A stretch of 64,000 nt of DNA from Falsiroseomonas tokyonensis (lineage in GTDB: Bacteria > Pseudomonadota > Alphaproteobacteria > Acetobacterales > Acetobacteraceae), in the NCBI RefSeq assembly GCF_019024325.1, contig NZ_JAFNJS010000010.1, positions 1 to 64,000 on the forward strand, given 5' to 3'. Made by a program: the position numbers and the translations under genes. The notes beneath the pieces are model-generated. The model saw only the letters and a program-made list of their open reading frames with translations, searched no databases and was not told the DNA's origin. Shown here piece after piece: positions 7,839-16,502 of this stretch; position 1 is the first letter of the stretch; each line of letters starts with the position of its first letter.

Positions 7839-9349
7839 CGCTCGTTCAGGCTGATGCGCCAGGTCTCCAGCGTGGTGCCCAGCACCTGGTCCATCGCCGT
7901 CAGCGCATTGAGATAGGCGATCACCGCGGCCAGTTCCGTGCTTTCCGCCTGCTGCAGCGCGGTCTGGAAGGAGACCACCTGGAAGTTGCTGGACCGCCCA
8001 GCCTGCAGCTTCACCAGCTCCGCCGCCAGCTGCTGCGCCGTCAATTCGCGCGCGCGGCGGGCGAGCTGCGCCTGGCGGCGCTGCGCCTCGATGCCGCGCA
8101 CGGCATTCTCGGCCTGCTGGCGCAGCTGGTCGCGCGCTTCCTCGACCTGCACCTCGGACTGGCGCAGCGCGACCGTTGCGTTCACCTCCTGCTGTTCCCG
8201 CGACAGGCCGCCAATCGGGATGTTCACGCGCAGGCCGATATTGAAGTCGGACCGCACGGTGGACAGCGCGCCGATCGTCTCCAGCACCTGGGACCGCAAC
8301 GCCTGCTGCCCGGCGCCGGCCACGATGGACACGTCCCAGAGCCGCTGGTTGCGCGCGATGTCGAGGTTGATGCGGTTGATCTCGATGGTGAGCAGGCGCG
8401 AGAGATAGGCCGGCTGCTTCGCATAGGCCGTGGCCAAAGCGCGGTCCATGTCGATTCGCACCGCGGGGGCGGAGGGACGTTCCGAGGCCCAGATGCGGGA
8501 GGCGGGATCGACCCCCATCAGCACCAGCAGCGAAAGCCGTGCCGCCTCGCCATTGTTGCGGGCACCGATCAGCTGCAGCTCCTGCTGCGCGATGGAGGCC
8601 TCGGACTGGATCAGCTCCACCTCCGCCAGCCGGCCGGCGGCGATCAGCGCGCGGTTCACCTCCACCAGGTCGCGCGCGCGCCGCAGGCTGTCCTCGGCGA
8701 TGCGGGTCTGTTCCTGCGCCTGCAGCAGCGCGCGATAGGCCAGGATGATCTGCGAGATCTGGTCGATGACCTGCGCCTTCAGCCGCAGCTGCGCGCCCTG
8801 TTCGGAGATGCGTGCGATGCGCCGCGGCGCCAGCGCGTAGTCCACGCCGCCGCCGGCCAGCAGCGGCTGTTCCACCTGGAAGCCGATCTCGGACGGCGCC
8901 TGGCCCGGCTGGCCGCGCACATTGGTCTGCGTCGCCAGCCAGGACATGATGAAGCGCGCGCCGGTCGGCGTATCCACGCTGACCACGGGGCCGAGCGCGA
9001 GCTGCGTCGAATTCACGCCGGCATTGCGCTGGCGCGTGGCCTCCGCCGCCAGGGTCAGGCGCGGGGTGAAGCTGTCCTCCGCCACGCGCAGCGCGAAACG
9101 ATCCGCGATGCGCTGCAGGTATTCCCCGCGAATGCCGCGGTTGTTGCGCAGGCCGAGGAAGACCGCCTCCGGCAGTGTCAGCGCCACGGCGCCCGCCGGC
9201 GGGCGGGGCTGCGCCACCGCCGGCGACGCGAGCAGGATCAGCGCGGCGGCGATCCAGCCGCGACCTCGCCTCAAAAAGCAGATGGCGCGCGCTGCGCGGG
9301 ATGCATCCCTGCGAAGGGCTCCAGCCCCAGCCTCAACCTCCCATGCCAC
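7835..9349 (-). CDS. TolC-family outer membrane efflux protein
   Basis: The protein has the TolC pattern: a signal peptide (hydrophobic IAAALILLASPAVAQ, cleavage after AVAQ), the opening LTLPEAVFLGLRNN, and two long helical repeats ending in QALxxAEST-like heptads. It would form the outer-membrane channel for the adaptor encoded next. The start is uncertain. GTG 9349 has AAGAAGGG at a good distance and gives 504 residues with a long N-region. TTG 9274 gives a shorter, more normal signal peptide but no ribosome site. ATG 9454 is also in frame. The stop overlaps the adaptor start, so the pair is coupled. Confidence 0.85.
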   Translation of the reverse strand: MAWEVEAGAGALRRDASRAARAICFLRRGRGWIAAALILLASPAVAQPRPPAGAVALTLPEAVFLGLRNNRGIRGEYLQRIADRFALRVAEDSFTPRLTLAAEATRQRNAGVNSTQLALGPVVSVDTPTGARFIMSWLATQTNVRGQPGQAPSEIGFQVEQPLLAGGGVDYALAPRRIARISEQGAQLRLKAQVIDQISQIILAYRALLQAQEQTRIAEDSLRRARDLVEVNRALIAAGRLAEVELIQSEASIAQQELQLIGARNNGEAARLSLLVLMGVDPASRIWASERPSAPAVRIDMDRALATAYAKQPAYLSRLLTIEINRINLDIARNQRLWDVSIVAGAGQQALRSQVLETIGALSTVRSDFNIGLRVNIPIGGLSREQQEVNATVALRQSEVQVEEARDQLRQQAENAVRGIEAQRRQAQLARRARELTAQQLAAELVKLQAGRSSNFQVVSFQTALQQAESTELAAVIAYLNALTAMDQVLGTTLETWRISLNER

Positions 9350-9526
9350 GCGGCTGACCCTTCTTCTCGTGCAGCGCAATGCGGATGCAACTATCTCACC
9401 TGGAAGCTGGCGGAGGCAATGCGCGGCCGCATGGGGCCTGCCTATGAACCGCATCGGCTGCGCCGCATGGACGGGCGCCCTGGCTTGCGGCACCCTGCAA
9501 CCGTGGCGAGCACGGAGGCAGAGGCG

Positions 9527-9754
9527 ATGGCGATGCGGCCCAACCTGTCCCTGCTCCTGTTGCTCGCCGGCTGCGCGACGCCCGAAGTGCTGCGCCGCCC
9601 GCCCGATGCCGCCAGCATGGAGCAGCGCGAGTCTCTGCCCATCCCGGCCATCGCGGAGCCGACCGGCGAGCCCGCCATCACCCTGCCGGATCCCACGCCC
9701 ATCGCGCCTACTCTGCCCGCAGGGCTTCGATCGGATCCAGCCGCGATGCCATGA
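9527..9754 (+). CDS. Small proline-rich lipoprotein, hypothetical
   Basis: A 75-residue protein with a clear lipoprotein signal: MAMRPN, a run of leucines, then the lipobox LLAGC with the cysteine near residue 16. The mature part is short, acidic and proline-rich (PIAPTLPAG), with no known domain. GGAGG lies about ten bases before ATG 9527. It sits on the plus strand inside an otherwise minus-strand efflux operon, and its last 47 bases overlap the 3' end of the convergent permease gene. No function can be assigned; it may be an envelope anchor or spacer. Confidence 0.55.
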   Translation: MAMRPNLSLLLLLAGCATPEVLRRPPDAASMEQRESLPIPAIAEPTGEPAITLPDPTPIAPTLPAGLRSDPAAMP

Positions 9755-10880
9755 CCGCCGGGTAGAAGCCGAAGAAGATGCCGACGGCGGCGGAGACCCC
9801 GGCGCCGAGCGGAACGGCGCTGGGCGACAGCACGAACTCCCAGCCCGAAAGCCAGGCGAAGAACCAGGCGCCGCCGATGCCCAGGAAGATGCCGATGATC
9901 CCGCCGGCCACCGAAAGGATCACCGCCTCCGCCAGGAAGAGCGTGCGGATATCGCCGGGCTCCGCGCCGATCGCGAGCCTGACGCCGATCTCCCGCCGCC
10001 GCTCCGCGATCGAGACCAGCATGATGTTCATCACGCCGACGCCGCCCAGCGCCAGCGCAATGGCGCCCACCGCGCCCAGCAGCAGGGTGAAGAGCTGCAT
10101 CTGGTTCTGCATGCCGGCGATCAGCTGGCGGGCAGACAGCACAGACAGCCGCTGGTCGCGGATCTTTGGCGCGAAGTAGCGCTCGACCTGGCGGACCGCG
10201 GCCTCGGCCTCCGCATCCGGCCGGATCCGCGCCACCGCCATGGACATCGCGGGATTGGCCATGATGCGGCGCACATTCGGCACGGAGACGAACAGCGTAT
10301 TGTCGATATCCACCGGCATCATCGGGCTCTGCAGCACCGGTTCCAGGATGCCGATGACGGTGAAGACATAGCGCCCGATGCGCAGGTTCGAACCCACGCG
10401 GACCGGCGCATAGGGCGTCGAGAGCTGCTGCGCCATGCCCTGGCCCAGCACGGCATAAAGCTCGTACCGGTCGAGATTCGAGATGAAGCGGCCGGACTGC
10501 GTGCGAAGCCGCGCGACGCTGGCGAAATCGGCGGTGACGCCGAGATGCGAGCCGTTCGAGACATTCCCCTCATGCAGCACGCTGCCGCCGCCGATGACGA
10601 AGGGCGCCACCTCCGTCACCATCGGCACCTCCCCCGGCAGCGCCTCCACATCCGCCAGCTGGAAATTGCCGAGGCCGCTGTCGGAATCGAGGCGCAGCAT
10701 CAGGATATCCGTGCCGAGCTGGCGGAACTGGCGGATCGTCTCGTTGCGCGCGATGGCGCCGACATTGAGCATGGCGATCACCGCCGCGGCGCCGATGACG
10801 ATGCCGAGCAGCGCGAGGGCCGAGCGTTGGCGCGAGGCCAGAAGATTGGCCACCGCTTCCGCCAGCACGCGCTTCAGCAT
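9708..10880 (-). CDS. MacB-like ABC transporter permease (FtsX-type fold)
   Basis: A 390-residue permease with the MacB layout: one N-terminal membrane helix (LALLGIVIGAAAVIAML), a large periplasmic domain (MacB-PCD, residues about 45-250), and three C-terminal helices (VGAIALALGGVGVMNIMLVS; the next from LAEAVILSVAGG; the last from GAGVSAAVGIFFGF). Start ATG 10880 lies inside the end of the ATPase gene (7-base overlap), and the body begins MLKRVLAEAVANLLASRQRS, typical of the family. MacB permeases transmit force to periplasmic substrates rather than moving them through the membrane. With the ATPase, adaptor and TolC homologue it completes a tripartite pump; substrates may be macrolide-like compounds, lipids or peptides (unknown). 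Confidence 0.88.
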   Translation of the reverse strand: MLKRVLAEAVANLLASRQRSALALLGIVIGAAAVIAMLNVGAIARNETIRQFRQLGTDILMLRLDSDSGLGNFQLADVEALPGEVPMVTEVAPFVIGGGSVLHEGNVSNGSHLGVTADFASVARLRTQSGRFISNLDRYELYAVLGQGMAQQLSTPYAPVRVGSNLRIGRYVFTVIGILEPVLQSPMMPVDIDNTLFVSVPNVRRIMANPAMSMAVARIRPDAEAEAAVRQVERYFAPKIRDQRLSVLSARQLIAGMQNQMQLFTLLLGAVGAIALALGGVGVMNIMLVSIAERRREIGVRLAIGAEPGDIRTLFLAEAVILSVAGGIIGIFLGIGGAWFFAWLSGWEFVLSPSAVPLGAGVSAAVGIFFGFYPAVMASRLDPIEALRAE

Positions 10881-11554
10881 GCGCGCAGGGTCTCCGTCAG
10901 CGCGCCATTCGCCAGCACCACCTGGCGCTCGCATTGCGCGGCAACGCCGGGATCGTGCGTGATGATCAGGATCAGCACGCCGAATTCGCGCTTCAGCTCC
11001 AGGAACAGGTCCATGATCTCCTGGCTCACCTTCGGATCCAGCGCGCCGGTCGGCTCATCCGCCAGCACCACGCGCGGCTCCCCCACCAGGGCGCGGGCGA
11101 TGGCCACCCGCTGTTTTTGCCCGCCGGAAAGCATGGCGGGCATATGCTCCGTGCGTTCCGCCAGGCCGACGCGTTCCAGCATGGCCAAAGCGCGGCGCCG
11201 TGCCTCGGCCTCCGGCGTGCCGCGATACATCAGCGGCAGCGCCACGTTGCGCCAGGCATTCAGCCGGGGCAGCAGGAAGAAGGACTGGAAAACGAAGCCG
11301 ATCAGCCGGTTGCGCAGCCGCGACAGCTCCCGCGCCTCGGCGCGCAGCACGTCCTGGCCGTCGATGCGGTATTGCCCGCTGGTCGGCTTGTCGAGCAGGC
11401 CGATGATGTTCATCAGCGTGGTCTTGCCCGAACCCGAGCCGCCCATGATGGAGACCAGCTCCCCGGCCGCCACCGTCAGCGACAGATGCCGCAGGATGTG
11501 CATCTCGCCTGGGCCGACGCGGAAGGATCGGCCGATATCGACCAGTTCGAGCAT
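10874..11554 (-). CDS. ABC transporter ATP-binding protein (MacB/LolD type)
   Basis: A 226-residue nucleotide-binding subunit of usual LolD/MacB size. Walker A GGSGSGKTT is at about 38-46, Q-loop FVFQSFFLLP near 88-97, signature LSGGQKQR at 142-149, Walker B VVLADE at 162-167, followed by the D-loop GALD and an H-loop histidine in ITHDP. It drives the permease encoded in the overlapping downstream gene. It is the first gene of the efflux operon, so the promoter should lie in 11555-11610; no strong promoter hexamers stand out. Confidence 0.9.
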   Translation of the reverse strand: MLELVDIGRSFRVGPGEMHILRHLSLTVAAGELVSIMGGSGSGKTTLMNIIGLLDKPTSGQYRIDGQDVLRAEARELSRLRNRLIGFVFQSFFLLPRLNAWRNVALPLMYRGTPEAEARRRALAMLERVGLAERTEHMPAMLSGGQKQRVAIARALVGEPRVVLADEPTGALDPKVSQEIMDLFLELKREFGVLILIITHDPGVAAQCERQVVLANGALTETLRAC

Positions 11555-11610
11555 CCCGCCGATCTAAACGCTTCGGGCGCCAAGGCATAGGCCGCGGGCG
11601 CGGCCCGGCA

Positions 11611-12021
11611 TCACTGGCAATTGGTGACGGCCACGGTGGCGCGGCCGGCCGCGGCCGCGGTGTCATAGACCACGGCGACACTGCCCAGGTTGATATTGCC
11701 GTTGGTGCCATTGCCGAAGCGGATGGTCTGGCTGGCATTGGGCTGCAGGCTGATGCCGGCAAGCTGCGGGCTGAACAGCGTCACGTTCGTGCCGAAGCCG
11801 GCAAAGGCCAGCTGCAAGGTCAGCGGCCCGCCGGTGCTGTTGCGGATCTGCACCATGTAGTCGTAGCGATTGCCGCCCGTGCCGTTCTGGTACACCGAGT
11901 CCACATGGACGCGCCCGCGGCAGGCCGCGCCTTGCGCCTGCGGCGCGGTCGCCGGCAGCAGGGCGAAAGCGGCGGCCAGGGCGATGGCTAGGCTCGGGGC
12001 AGTCAGCGTCACGCGCGACAT
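11611..12021 (-). CDS. Secreted protein of unknown function, beta-rich
   Basis: A 136-residue protein with a Sec signal peptide (cleavage near PQAQG, about residue 30). The mature chain is rich in Gly, Asn, Thr and aromatic residues (YQNGTGGNRYDYMVQIRNS, NGTNGNINLG) and holds two cysteines, one at each end (C34, C135), which could form a disulfide closing a beta-sandwich. I do not recognise the family. It is a single gene between the efflux operon and the DUF2125 gene. Location is probably periplasmic or extracellular. Confidence 0.65.
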   Translation of the reverse strand: MSRVTLTAPSLAIALAAAFALLPATAPQAQGAACRGRVHVDSVYQNGTGGNRYDYMVQIRNSTGGPLTLQLAFAGFGTNVTLFSPQLAGISLQPNASQTIRFGNGTNGNINLGSVAVVYDTAAAAGRATVAVTNCQ

Positions 12022-12144
12022 CGCAGGCTTCCTTCGGCGGGGCGGAGCATGTTCGTTCCGCGATGGATCCGAGGCTAGGCGTGATCCCGCCCCTGCTCCA
12101 GGTCGCCGCCGCCTATGCGGGCGATAGGCGCGGCCATGGGGGCC

Positions 12145-13233
12145 TCAGCGGGCCGCCGCGCTGCCCACCGGCCAGTCCCAGGGCGGGAAGCGCAGCACCG
12201 GGATGCGGGCGATGGCCAGCGTCCGGTCCTCCACCGTCACCGGCACCTCGATCTCCGTCGCGCCATTGGGGCCGGGGCGGGACATCAGCGGCAGCATGAT
12301 GCGCGCCGTCCCCGCCGCCCGCCGCCCGACCAGCCCGGCATCGGTCAATGCCTGCAGCGCCTGGGTGGCGCCGGTCAGGCGCAGCGTGCCGGCGCCCATC
12401 GGCTGCAGCGCCTCGTCCAGCGCGAGCGTCGCCGCGGCGGCCAGCTCGGCCGGGCCCCAACGGATGGAGAACTGGCGCAGCTCCAGGGACCCGCCGCCGT
12501 CGCGCCAGGCCTCCGCCCGCCGCGCCGGCTCCCGCCCCGGCGGCACCGGGCCGCTGAGTGCGGCCTCCGCCGCCAGGGCCTCGATCCGGCGGCCGAAGCC
12601 GGCGGCGGCATCGGCGGCCATGGGCAGGTCGATCGCCTCGGCATAGAGGTCGAGCAGCAGCGCCGGCTCATCCTCCGTCGCGGTGGAGGAGGAGGTGGCG
12701 GAAAGCCTGGCGCTGGCCACCTCCATCGGGCCGCCGGGGGTGGACAGGCGCAGGCGCTCGGCCAGCACCACAGCCTCCCGCGGCGGGGTGTTTTCCTCCA
12801 GCGGCACCAGGGCGACCAGCTGGTCCGCTGCGAAGCGGTATTCCGCGCCGGCCAGGCGCAGGCGCTGGGCGCCGGGCATCTCGACCCGCAGCCGGTTCAG
12901 CCGGGGCAGGGTGACCCGCAACACCACACGCTCCGCATCCAGCGCCATCCCGCCGGGCAGGGTGGCGCCGCCGCCCTCCAGCCGCACCGAGCCAAGCGTC
13001 AGCGTGGCCGAGAAGGGCCAGCCGCCGCGCACCGGCTGTGCATGGTCCACCCGCCAGCCCTGCGCCCGGCGGATCTCCACCCAGGTGGCGAGCCCGGCCT
13101 CCAGCTGGCTCGCCATCAACTGCCAGAGCACCGCATGGCCGGCGCCGAGCGCCACCAGCAGCAGCACGGCGCCCAGGGCGAGGCGGGGCCCGATCGGGCG
13201 ACGGCGGGGGGTGGCGGGGGGTTTCACTGGCAT
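12145..13233 (-). CDS. DUF2125 domain-containing envelope protein
   Basis: A 362-residue protein with a basic N-terminus and one membrane helix (about 18-40), then a long soluble region. The motif GWRVDHAQPVRGGWPFSATL, followed by alternating strands (LGSVRLEGGG, LRLSTPGGP), is characteristic of DUF2125, an alphaproteobacterial family of membrane-anchored beta-rich proteins of unknown role. The C-terminal half has the asymmetric repeats seen in AsmA-like proteins. It is divergent from the ChaC gene with about 120 bases between starts. Function unknown; envelope location is inferred from topology. Confidence 0.75.
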   Translation of the reverse strand: MPVKPPATPRRRPIGPRLALGAVLLLVALGAGHAVLWQLMASQLEAGLATWVEIRRAQGWRVDHAQPVRGGWPFSATLTLGSVRLEGGGATLPGGMALDAERVVLRVTLPRLNRLRVEMPGAQRLRLAGAEYRFAADQLVALVPLEENTPPREAVVLAERLRLSTPGGPMEVASARLSATSSSTATEDEPALLLDLYAEAIDLPMAADAAAGFGRRIEALAAEAALSGPVPPGREPARRAEAWRDGGGSLELRQFSIRWGPAELAAAATLALDEALQPMGAGTLRLTGATQALQALTDAGLVGRRAAGTARIMLPLMSRPGPNGATEIEVPVTVEDRTLAIARIPVLRFPPWDWPVGSAAAR

Positions 13234-13355
13234 GCGGGGCGAGGATATAGCGCGAAGCGGCCATCCCGTGCAGGCATCCCCCCATCCCCCGCGACCTTCC
13301 CCCCGATCCCGAACGTCTGCCAGCCGCCGCCGCGCCCCCGCTGCATGACGGGGCG

Positions 13356-13904
13356 ATGTGGGTCTTCGCCTATGGATCGCTGATCTGGCGGCCCGGCTTC
13401 GCCCATGCCGGCAGCCATCCCGCCTTGCTGTCCGGCTACCACCGCCGCTTCTGCCTGTGGTCGCATCGCTACCGCGGCACGCCGGAGGCGCCGGGCCTGG
13501 TGCTCGGGCTGGACCGCGGCGGCGCCTGCCGTGGGGTGGTCTACCGCGTGCCGGCGGCGGAGGCGGCGGAGGTGCTGCGTTACCTGGACGACCGCGAACT
13601 GCCGGATGGGGCGGAGGTGGTCTATCACCGCCGGGTCCTGCCGGTGCGGCGGCTGGATGCCCCGGCCGGCCCGCCGGTGCCCGCCATCACCTATGTGGCC
13701 AACCGCGCCTGCCGGCTTTACGTGCGCGGCCTGCCGGAGGCGGAGGCGGCGCGGGCCATCGCCCAGGGCCACGGGCAGATGGGCCCGAACCGCGACTATC
13801 TGCTCAACACCCTGCGGCACCTGGCTGAGATGGGGGTGCGGGATCGCGGCCTGGCGCGGCTCGCGGCCCTGCTTCCGACGGCCAAAGATGCAATATCAGA
13901 ATGA
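13356..13904 (+). CDS. chaC: ChaC-like gamma-glutamylcyclotransferase
   Basis: A 182-residue protein with the hallmark YGSLIW (residues 6-11) at the start of the cyclotransferase fold, then GYHRRFCLWSHRYRGTPEAPG and a C-terminal GPNRDYLLNT, typical of ChaC. The enzyme releases 5-oxoproline and Cys-Gly from glutathione in the cytoplasm. ATG 13356 leaves only five residues before YGSLIW, shorter than usual. The same frame stays open upstream with a plausible linker (DLPPDPERLP...), but I see no ATG, GTG or TTG there, so a non-canonical start (for example CTG) is possible. Confidence 0.85.
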   Translation: MWVFAYGSLIWRPGFAHAGSHPALLSGYHRRFCLWSHRYRGTPEAPGLVLGLDRGGACRGVVYRVPAAEAAEVLRYLDDRELPDGAEVVYHRRVLPVRRLDAPAGPPVPAITYVANRACRLYVRGLPEAEAARAIAQGHGQMGPNRDYLLNTLRHLAEMGVRDRGLARLAALLPTAKDAISE

Positions 13905-14170
13905 TGCGATACAGGTTCGGCACGCTGCGTTCAAAGGCCTTGACTACGAATAATCCACCGCGTCTTCGCAGGCCCCCACTTGCGCCCGAGGGCCAAGCTG
14001 TTGCAGCCAGCTGCCGAAAACCAAGTCCAGCCCCGAAATTCCACTATCAGCAAATTCAATGGTTTAAGGCGAGGCAGCGCCGAGGATATTGACGTCTGAT
14101 CAATGGTTTGGGACGGCAAGACAATAAATTATGGCAGGGGCGCGCCCGAAGATCCGATAAAGAGGCTCTG

Positions 14171-14923
14171 TCAACCCACAGATTTATCCACAGGGTTGTC
14201 CCGGGCGCCTTGCTGCGGCTCGGCCATCAGCCGGTCGGTCTCCTCCTCGATCTGCGTCTCCAGCGCGGAGAGCATCCGCGCCCGGTTCAGGCCCGGCGGC
14301 AGCGGCGGCAAAACGGAAATCCGGATCACGCCCGGCCGCTTCAGGAAATGCCGGCGGCCCCAGACGCGGCCGCTATCGGTGGCCACCGGCACCACCGGCG
14401 CCCCGGTGCCGGCGGCGATCGCCACCACGCCGGGTTGGTAGGCGACGCGCTGGCCCACCGCCGTGCGGGTGCCCTCCGGGAAGATCACCACCTGCCGCCC
14501 CTCCGCCACCGCGGTGGTCGCCGCCCGGAGCATGCCGCGCAGCGCCGCGCCCCCGCCGGCACGGTCCACCGGAATCATGCCCGCCTTGCGGGCATGCCAG
14601 CCATAGATGGGAATCGCGAGCAGTTCCTTCTTCATCACATAGGCGGGCTGTGACAGCAGGCTGAGCCAGATCAGCGTATCGAAGGCCGACTGGTGCTTGG
14701 CCGCGATCACCACGCCGCCTTCCGGCAGGTGGTGCCAGCCACGCACCTCCAGCCGCACGCCCACCACATGGCGCAGCGCCAGCATCACCGATTGGGCCCA
14801 GAACCGCGTCACCCAGCGCATGGCCTCGACCGGCAGCAACAGGGCCGGCAGGGCCAGGATGCCGATGAAGGCTGTGAGGCTGAAGAACAGGATGTTGAAG
14901 ACAAGTGACCGCAGCCAGATCAT
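14171..14923 (-). CDS. plsC: 1-acyl-sn-glycerol-3-phosphate acyltransferase
   Basis: A 250-residue membrane-bound acyltransferase. The HX4D motif is H77QSAFD82, and motif III FPEGTR is at 148-153. N-terminal hydrophobic segments (about 5-32) anchor it in the inner membrane. It makes phosphatidic acid from lysophosphatidic acid. Start ATG 14923 overlaps the YdcF stop (ATGA); a longer frame exists upstream but lies inside ydcF. It is the last gene of ftsE-ftsX-ydcF-plsC, a gene order common in Rhodospirillales. Confidence 0.92.
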   Translation of the reverse strand: MIWLRSLVFNILFFSLTAFIGILALPALLLPVEAMRWVTRFWAQSVMLALRHVVGVRLEVRGWHHLPEGGVVIAAKHQSAFDTLIWLSLLSQPAYVMKKELLAIPIYGWHARKAGMIPVDRAGGGAALRGMLRAATTAVAEGRQVVIFPEGTRTAVGQRVAYQPGVVAIAAGTGAPVVPVATDSGRVWGRRHFLKRPGVIRISVLPPLPPGLNRARMLSALETQIEEETDRLMAEPQQGARDNPVDKSVG

Positions 14924-15639
14924 CGCGAAACCTGTTCCTTTGCCGGCAGGAAGCGCGTCAGCCCGGCCGCTGCGGCCACATACTTCAGATATTCGCCGGA
15001 TAGCAGGGTCCATCGGCGCAATCCCGGCACGCCGCGACCTCGTCCGCCCTGGCCCCCGGCCGAAGCGCCGGAGGCACCCGGCGCCGGCGGCGTATTGGCC
15101 CAGGCGCCTCGTCCGGCTGGGGCGGTGGCCTCCACCGGGCTGCCGGGCTCGGCGCGCAGCACCGCCGGCATCACCGGATGCGGCACCACCTCCAGCCCCG
15201 GCGCGGCGCGGCGCAATTCCAGAAGGGCGCGCGGCATGTGGTAGCCGGCCGTTACCAGGCGCACCGAGCCGATGCGCTGCCCCCGCACATAGGCCGCGAC
15301 CTCCACCGCATTGCCCAGCGTGGTCGCCGCCGCGCGCCCCAGCGTCACCCGTCCGGCGAGCGCGGCCGGATCCCGCCCATGGGCGCGGGCGAGCTCGGCC
15401 AGGGTCAGCTCCTGATGCGCGCCGGAGACCAGCAGAAGCGGCGCCGCGCCCTGTTCCAGCAGCCGCAGCGCCGTTTCCACCCGGTCCCCGCCGCCAGTCA
15501 GCACCACGATGGCCTCGGTCGGGCGCAGCGGGTCGTCCACCGCGCTGTCCACCCCGTCCAGGAAGGCGACGAAGCCCCAGCCGAGCGCCAGCAGCCCGGC
15601 CAGCAGCGCAACACCCAGCAGGCGCAGCGGGCGCTTCAC
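14920..15639 (-). CDS. YdcF family protein (DUF218)
   Basis: A 239-residue protein with one N-terminal membrane helix (about 7-27) and a Rossmann-like DUF218 core: EAIVVLTGGGDRVETALRLL, then LLVSGAH, TLGNAVEVAAYV and LVTAGYHMPRA. Family members are linked to envelope polysaccharide or peptidoglycan metabolism (SanA/ElyC relatives), but the reaction is not established. A glycine-rich stretch (about 190-205) sits before the C-terminus. ATG 15639 overlaps the ftsX stop by four bases, so it is coupled to the division genes. Confidence 0.82.
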   Translation of the reverse strand: MKRPLRLLGVALLAGLLALGWGFVAFLDGVDSAVDDPLRPTEAIVVLTGGGDRVETALRLLEQGAAPLLLVSGAHQELTLAELARAHGRDPAALAGRVTLGRAAATTLGNAVEVAAYVRGQRIGSVRLVTAGYHMPRALLELRRAAPGLEVVPHPVMPAVLRAEPGSPVEATAPAGRGAWANTPPAPGASGASAGGQGGRGRGVPGLRRWTLLSGEYLKYVAAAAGLTRFLPAKEQVSR

Positions 15640-16502
15640 GGCAGCCGGCGCAGCCAGCGCCGCACGGTGAATTGCGCGGTGCCCCAGCCCACCAGGAAGG
15701 CGACCGGCGGCAGGGTCAGCAGCCCGGCCCAGGGCAGCCCCGCCAGGCTGTCCAGCCGGCCATCGGCCCCCACCCAGGGTCCTGCGAGATCCGCCAGCAG
15801 CGCCAGCGCCGGCACCGCCACCACGGTGCCCACCACGGCGCCGGTGGCCGCCAGCACGCCGAGCCGCCGGGCAAAGCGGCCGGCGATATCGCCATCCCGG
15901 GCGCCGAGGCCGTGCAGCACCTCGATCGCGTCGCGCCGGGCGGCGAGGCCGGCGCGGGTGCCCACCGCCACCACGGCGGCGGCAACGGCCGCGACCAGCA
16001 CCAGCACGCCCAGCGCGATGGCCTGCAGGCTGCGCGCCAGCGCCGCCAGCCGCTGCACCCAGAGGCCATGCGCCTCCACCAGCGCGCCCGGCACCTGGTC
16101 GGCCAGGCGGTCGCCGATCAGCACCGGGTCGGTGCGGGCATTGCGCAGCCGCAGCTCGATCACGCCCGGGACCGAAATGGCCGGCGCATCGCCGAGCCAG
16201 GGGCGCAGCAGCGCGGTCAGCCGCTCCGGCTCCATCGCCTGGGCGGAGGCCACTTCCGGCATGGCGCGCAGCGCCGCCACGGCGCGCTGCAGCCGCGTGG
16301 CATCGGCATCCGGGATCTGCACCGTGACCGCGGCGGCGGCGCCGCGCTGCCAGCGTTCCGCCAGCGCGGCCGCGCCCTGCGCCCCGGCCAGCGCCAGGGC
16401 GGCAAGCAGCGCCATGGCGGCCACCAGGCCCGGCAGCAGCAGTCCGGAGAGCGCGCGGCGCAGCCCCAGCGGATCCCGCGAATAGCGCCGGCGCCTAGCC
16501 AT
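15636..16502 (-). CDS. ftsX: Cell division protein FtsX (ABC permease-like)
   Basis: A 288-residue protein with the FtsX topology: one N-terminal helix (about 19-43), a periplasmic domain (about 45-165), then three helices (IALGVLVLVAAVAAAVVAVG, LAATGAVVGTVVAVPALALL, and a last one near 255-275). It works with FtsE to activate peptidoglycan hydrolases at the septum. ATG 16502 is inside the end of ftsE (8-base overlap). Upstream in-frame sequence shadows ftsE and is not part of this gene. The periplasmic domain is Ala/Arg-rich but normal in size. Confidence 0.88.
   Translation of the reverse strand: MARRRRYSRDPLGLRRALSGLLLPGLVAAMALLAALALAGAQGAAALAERWQRGAAAAVTVQIPDADATRLQRAVAALRAMPEVASAQAMEPERLTALLRPWLGDAPAISVPGVIELRLRNARTDPVLIGDRLADQVPGALVEAHGLWVQRLAALARSLQAIALGVLVLVAAVAAAVVAVGTRAGLAARRDAIEVLHGLGARDGDIAGRFARRLGVLAATGAVVGTVVAVPALALLADLAGPWVGADGRLDSLAGLPWAGLLTLPPVAFLVGWGTAQFTVRRWLRRLP

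Noticed and set aside
5889-7916. A 675-residue plus-strand open frame
   Set aside because: It is antisense to the efflux adaptor gene, with low-complexity His/Arg/Gln/Ala sequence and no domain; a shadow caused by GC-rich codons.
14184-14192. A perfect DnaA box TTATCCACA
   Set aside because: It is a single copy inside the 3' coding end of the plsC gene, with no box cluster, AT-rich unwinding region or replication genes, so it is not an origin.
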